DNA of 25,768 nt, taken from JBEHWX01 sp048498995. GTDB taxonomy: Bacteria > Bacteroidota > Ignavibacteria > OLB7. Positions 23,679-25,768 of this stretch are shown here, in pieces. Each line of letters begins with the position of its first letter. Position 1 is the stretch's first letter. The stretch covers positions 1-25,768 of the forward strand of contig JBEHWX010000086.1 of NCBI GenBank assembly GCA_048498995.1, given 5' to 3'. Below the pieces are notes generated by a model, which saw only the letters and a program-made list of their open reading frames with translations, was not told the origin of the DNA and made no database searches. A program made the position numbers and the translations under genes.

Positions 23679-24127
23679 AAAGTTTTGGTTACGAAAGCCA
23701 CAATACTACGAAAATGGGACGATATGCACGTGTTGATCGATCCGGGCGCCCGGCCTCGGCGAGGCGCGGCACCGTTGGGCCGGCCTCCGCGAATCCGCGG
23801 CGCGTCGATGGCGGTCCAGGCGGGGGGATGAGGCCGCTGGCGGCACACCCGGCAATCTCTGCGCCATCCATCGTTTTCGGCGGCTTTTCTCCCGATCCTC
23901 CATCTCCTCCCGAACGCATTCTCCCGGCCTGATCGGAGGAATGTCCATCTCCATGACGCGGCACCATGGGGGTTTGCCACATCGCGACCCGAGCCGGTGG
24001 GGGAGAAAACGAACGGGCCGCCGGGGAGATGATCTCCCGGCGGCCCGTCGAAAAGTGGACCGGACCCCTTCCGGTCAGGCCCGGTCCTGCGCGGGGAAGC
24101 GCCGAAGCGCCCCTTCCTCCCCTCGCG
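23679..24127. other. Intergenic region upstream of psd
   Basis: 449 bases with no supported gene. Several overlapping open frames of 70-106 codons are Arg/Pro-rich and lack signals. The end nearest psd (23679-23725) is AT-rich and should hold its promoter, but I cannot assign -35/-10 boxes. The other end holds the terminator of the PepSY lipoprotein gene. Confidence 0.5.
24014..24047 (-). terminator. Intrinsic terminator of the PepSY lipoprotein gene
   Basis: Strong GC stem: CGGGCCGCCGGG and its complement CCCGGCGGCCCG, with the few middle bases able to pair further after one bulged G. On the minus strand it is followed by TTCGTTTTC, giving the T-run. Two weaker stem-loops (GACCGG/CCGGTC at 24058-24076, and GCGC/GCGC near 24100) lie between it and the stop codon. 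Confidence 0.75.
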
Positions 24128-25402
24128 TTATTTCACCCGGATCAGCGTGCCGGTCGTCGCGTCGATCAGCACCTGCTTCTTCTCTCCGGCCGTCACGCTC
24201 GAGGTCACGTCGAACGTGTAGGTCCACTTCCCATCCTCCTGGCTCAGACGCCATTCGGTGACGGTGCCCGGGTAGGCCGCCAGCGCCGCGGTTCTGGCCA
24301 CGGCCAGCGCCACCACCGTCTGCCCCTTGATCACCGGCTGAAGGTCGCCGGTGGTGAAGTCGCCGGACTTCTGACGGAACTCCACGACCGCGCCGGTGAA
24401 GGCATCCAGGCGCACCACGTAGGTGTTGGAATCCTTCTTGGCGTAGGTGAACTCGTAGTACACCTTCGTGTCGCTCTCGATGTCGATCGAGGTCTTGATG
24501 AACCGGACCGTATCGGTGCCGGCCGAGTCGACGTTCATGGCGCGGACGATCGTCTTGGCCGAATCGATCGTGATCACGCCGTTCGGGAGCTGCTGTCCGC
24601 CGCCGTTGCCGCCGCCGCCATTGCCTCCGGTGCCGGTGCTGTCGTTATCGAACAGGCAGTGGAAGTGATGGCCGTAGCCGTTCCCCTTGCCGTGACGATA
24701 GTGGCCGCGTCCCTTGTGCTTCTTGTGGGTATCGCCGGAGCCCTCCCCCTCGCACTCGTCGTTGTCGGAGATCTTCCGCTCGCGGCCGGTCTCGGCGTCG
24801 ACATAGACGGTGACGTACCGGTTGCTGTTATCGAGCAGGACGATCACGTAGGTGGGGCGGTTATCGACCTGCTCCAGGTTGTTCTCGACGACCACGCTGT
24901 TGCCGACCACCTGGGTGGCGCGCTGCTTGGCGTCCTTGACATGGATGAAGGTCGGGCTGATCACCAGGATGCTGGTGTAGTAGGCGTTGGCCACGTCGGT
25001 CTGGCTCTTGACCGCGCCGCTCTTCGGGTCGACGACCACCAGGATGATGCGGCCGTTCTTTCTGAGGAGGCACTCGTAGGCCAGATCGTTGCGATCGAAG
25101 TCGAGGTTGACGCCGAGCACCTGGGCGCCGGGCTGGGTCGTCGCGGCCGTGGAAGCCGCCTGCTGGACGGTGATGACGATGGTATCCTGAGACGTCTTCT
25201 GCACGTTCGTCCGCACCGAAGCTGCTTCATCGGCAGGTACGGGATCACTGACCTGCACGGTGGCGTTGGAGCCCGGAGGATTGCTGTCGGAGGGCGTCGG
25301 ATCGGTGCTGTTATCGGAGCAGCCGGTCAGCAGCGCGCTCAGAGCGATCATACCCATGGCGAGGGTGCTTCCGAGTCCGAACATTGCGCTTCGTTTCTTC
25401 AT
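24128..25402 (-). CDS. Lipoprotein with four PepSY-like repeats
   Basis: 424-residue predicted lipoprotein. The signal peptide ends in lipobox LLTGC with C28, then a Ser/Pro/Asp linker. Four segments carry the PepSY-like strand pattern Y...V.VD..TG: RIILVVVDPKSGAVKS, RYVTVYVDAETGRERK, TYVVRLDAFTGAVVE and KQVLIDATTGTLIRVK, the last at the extreme C-terminus. Between repeats two and three lies a low-complexity linker, first acidic (DNDECEGEGSGD), then Lys/His/Gly-rich (KGRGHYRHGKGNGYGHHFHC), then Gly/Asn-rich. PepSY domains are generally thought to inhibit or modulate peptidases outside the cytoplasm; the His-rich linker could bind metal (inference). The ATG at 25402 has AGGGAG upstream on the minus strand. 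The gene is monocistronic with its own terminator. Confidence 0.85.
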   Translation of the reverse strand: MKKRSAMFGLGSTLAMGMIALSALLTGCSDNSTDPTPSDSNPPGSNATVQVSDPVPADEAASVRTNVQKTSQDTIVITVQQAASTAATTQPGAQVLGVNLDFDRNDLAYECLLRKNGRIILVVVDPKSGAVKSQTDVANAYYTSILVISPTFIHVKDAKQRATQVVGNSVVVENNLEQVDNRPTYVIVLLDNSNRYVTVYVDAETGRERKISDNDECEGEGSGDTHKKHKGRGHYRHGKGNGYGHHFHCLFDNDSTGTGGNGGGGNGGGQQLPNGVITIDSAKTIVRAMNVDSAGTDTVRFIKTSIDIESDTKVYYEFTYAKKDSNTYVVRLDAFTGAVVEFRQKSGDFTTGDLQPVIKGQTVVALAVARTAALAAYPGTVTEWRLSQEDGKWTYTFDVTSSVTAGEKKQVLIDATTGTLIRVK

Positions 25403-25588
25403 AACAGAATCTCCCTGTCTTTATCGTTCTTGGTATACCCCGTTGGTTGCTCAACGGAACTGCCCCCTCGTTTGTTAGCGGCGTCGTGCGCATCGGCGCC
25501 ACTTTTTTTTCGCACGGATTTCCACCGAGGATTTCAGGGAGGATTTCCATGCGGAGCCTCTTTGAGAAGGGAGTCCCCGGGAGGATTA
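25403..25588. other. Divergent upstream region with GGATTTC repeats
   Basis: Upstream region shared by the minus-strand PepSY lipoprotein and the plus-strand gene at the window edge. It has a run of eight T (25503-25510) and three near-evenly spaced copies of GGATTTC (25516, 25529, 25541; spacing 13 and 12) followed by a related GGATT at 25583. The near-even spacing could mark binding sites on one face of a regulator array, but this is speculative. Confidence 0.3.
25432..25457 (-). promoter_or_regulatory. Palindrome and hairpin upstream of the PepSY lipoprotein
   Basis: GGTATACC palindrome (25432-25439) immediately followed by a perfect inverted repeat CCGTTG (25440-25445) and CAACGG (25452-25457). 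On the minus strand TATACC could be a -10 about 30 bases upstream of the start codon, with the inverted repeat covering the spacer, which would suit an operator. No consensus -35 is seen. Confidence 0.3.
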
Positions 25589-25699
25589 ATGGCTCGTTGC
25601 ATTTTCTTTCAGGCTTCCTTGCCCGATCCTTTCCCGGAGGCTAGTTTCGGCAGTTCTCACCCGAATCGTCACGAACCAATCCCGGCCTCGTCCGGTTGA
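25589..25699 (+). CDS. Candidate 36-residue leader ORF
   Basis: Short frame ATG 25589 to TGA 25699 with GGGAGG at 25579-25584, four bases before the start. It ends three bases before the ATG of the lipoprotein at the window edge. The composition (Ser/Pro/Phe-rich) matches no family, so it may be a leader peptide or chance. Confidence 0.2.
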   Translation: MARCIFFQASLPDPFPEASFGSSHPNRHEPIPASSG

Positions 25700-25702
25700 C
25701 AC

Positions 25703-25768
25703 ATGATCAAGATCTCGTACGCACTTTCCTCGATTCTTCTGGCGGCCACTCTGGCCTCCTGCGGCGGT
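25703..25768 (+). CDS. Lipoprotein, 5' end only (cut by window edge)
   Basis: The 22 visible codons read as a complete lipoprotein signal peptide: a Lys near the start, a hydrophobic core SSILLAATL, and lipobox LASC followed by Gly-Gly. The gene runs off the right edge, so the product is unknown. No strong Shine-Dalgarno lies before the ATG at 25703, but the signal-peptide pattern is good evidence for a real start. Confidence 0.65.
   Translation, partial: MIKISYALSSILLAATLASCGG

Noticed and set aside
23966..25699. 577-codon plus-strand open frame opposite the PepSY lipoprotein
   Set aside because: Low-complexity shadow; the minus strand has a lipobox, ribosome binding site, repeats and a terminator. 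Only its last 36 codons are kept as a weak leader candidate.

Overview
This is a high-GC bacterial chromosomal window with 20 supported or probable genes, one of them cut at the right edge, plus a candidate 36-codon leader ORF. Many products are secreted proteins or lipoproteins. One secreted propeller protein ends in a domain resembling a type IX secretion (T9SS) or FlgD-like C-terminal sorting module. Together with the GC content and an ImuB/DnaE2 cassette, this fits a high-GC member or neighbour of the FCB group (for example Eisenbacteria- or Gemmatimonadota-like lineages). That placement is inference; there is no rRNA or other marker here to settle it.

Layout. (1) Positions 1-1300: two tandem paralogous membrane proteins with a bacterial PH-like domain, then a perfect hairpin and an array of 23/24-bp tandem repeats (1322-1498). 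(2) 1618-2034, minus strand: a RadC-type JAB/JAMM protein with an unclear start. (3) 2561-10128: a tightly coupled type I restriction-modification operon, hsdM-hsdS-hsdR, with ATGA start/stop overlaps, followed by a YgjP-type zinc metallopeptidase that starts inside the end of hsdR. The first target-recognition domain of hsdS is strikingly AT-rich, suggesting a recent specificity swap. (4) 10443-13950: five small exported proteins. Four look like divergent paralogs of one family I do not recognise; the fifth is a YD/RHS-repeat protein sitting between them. (5) 14087-19014: a translesion-synthesis cassette: an ImuB-like inactive Y-family polymerase, a small DUF6504-like protein and the error-prone polymerase DnaE2, with no adjacent imuA. 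A small YopX-like gene converges on dnaE2 with overlapping stop codons.

(6) 19368-19879: gene-free, with a direct-repeat plus hairpin element. (7) 19880-20536: an NAD(P)H-dependent FMN reductase, separated by a long bidirectional terminator from a minus-strand group. That group reads, in transcription order, psd, pssA (the two-step phosphatidylethanolamine pathway) and a six-repeat YCF48-like secreted propeller. (8) 24128-25402, minus strand: a lipoprotein with four PepSY-like repeats split by a His/Gly/Lys-rich linker and followed by a strong terminator. (9) The window ends inside the signal peptide of another lipoprotein (25703 onwards).

The most notable items are the paralogous exported-protein cluster at 10443-13950, the ImuA-less mutasome cassette with its small middle gene, and the AT-rich recognition domain in hsdS. 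I see no tRNA, rRNA, CRISPR array, transposase or integrase.
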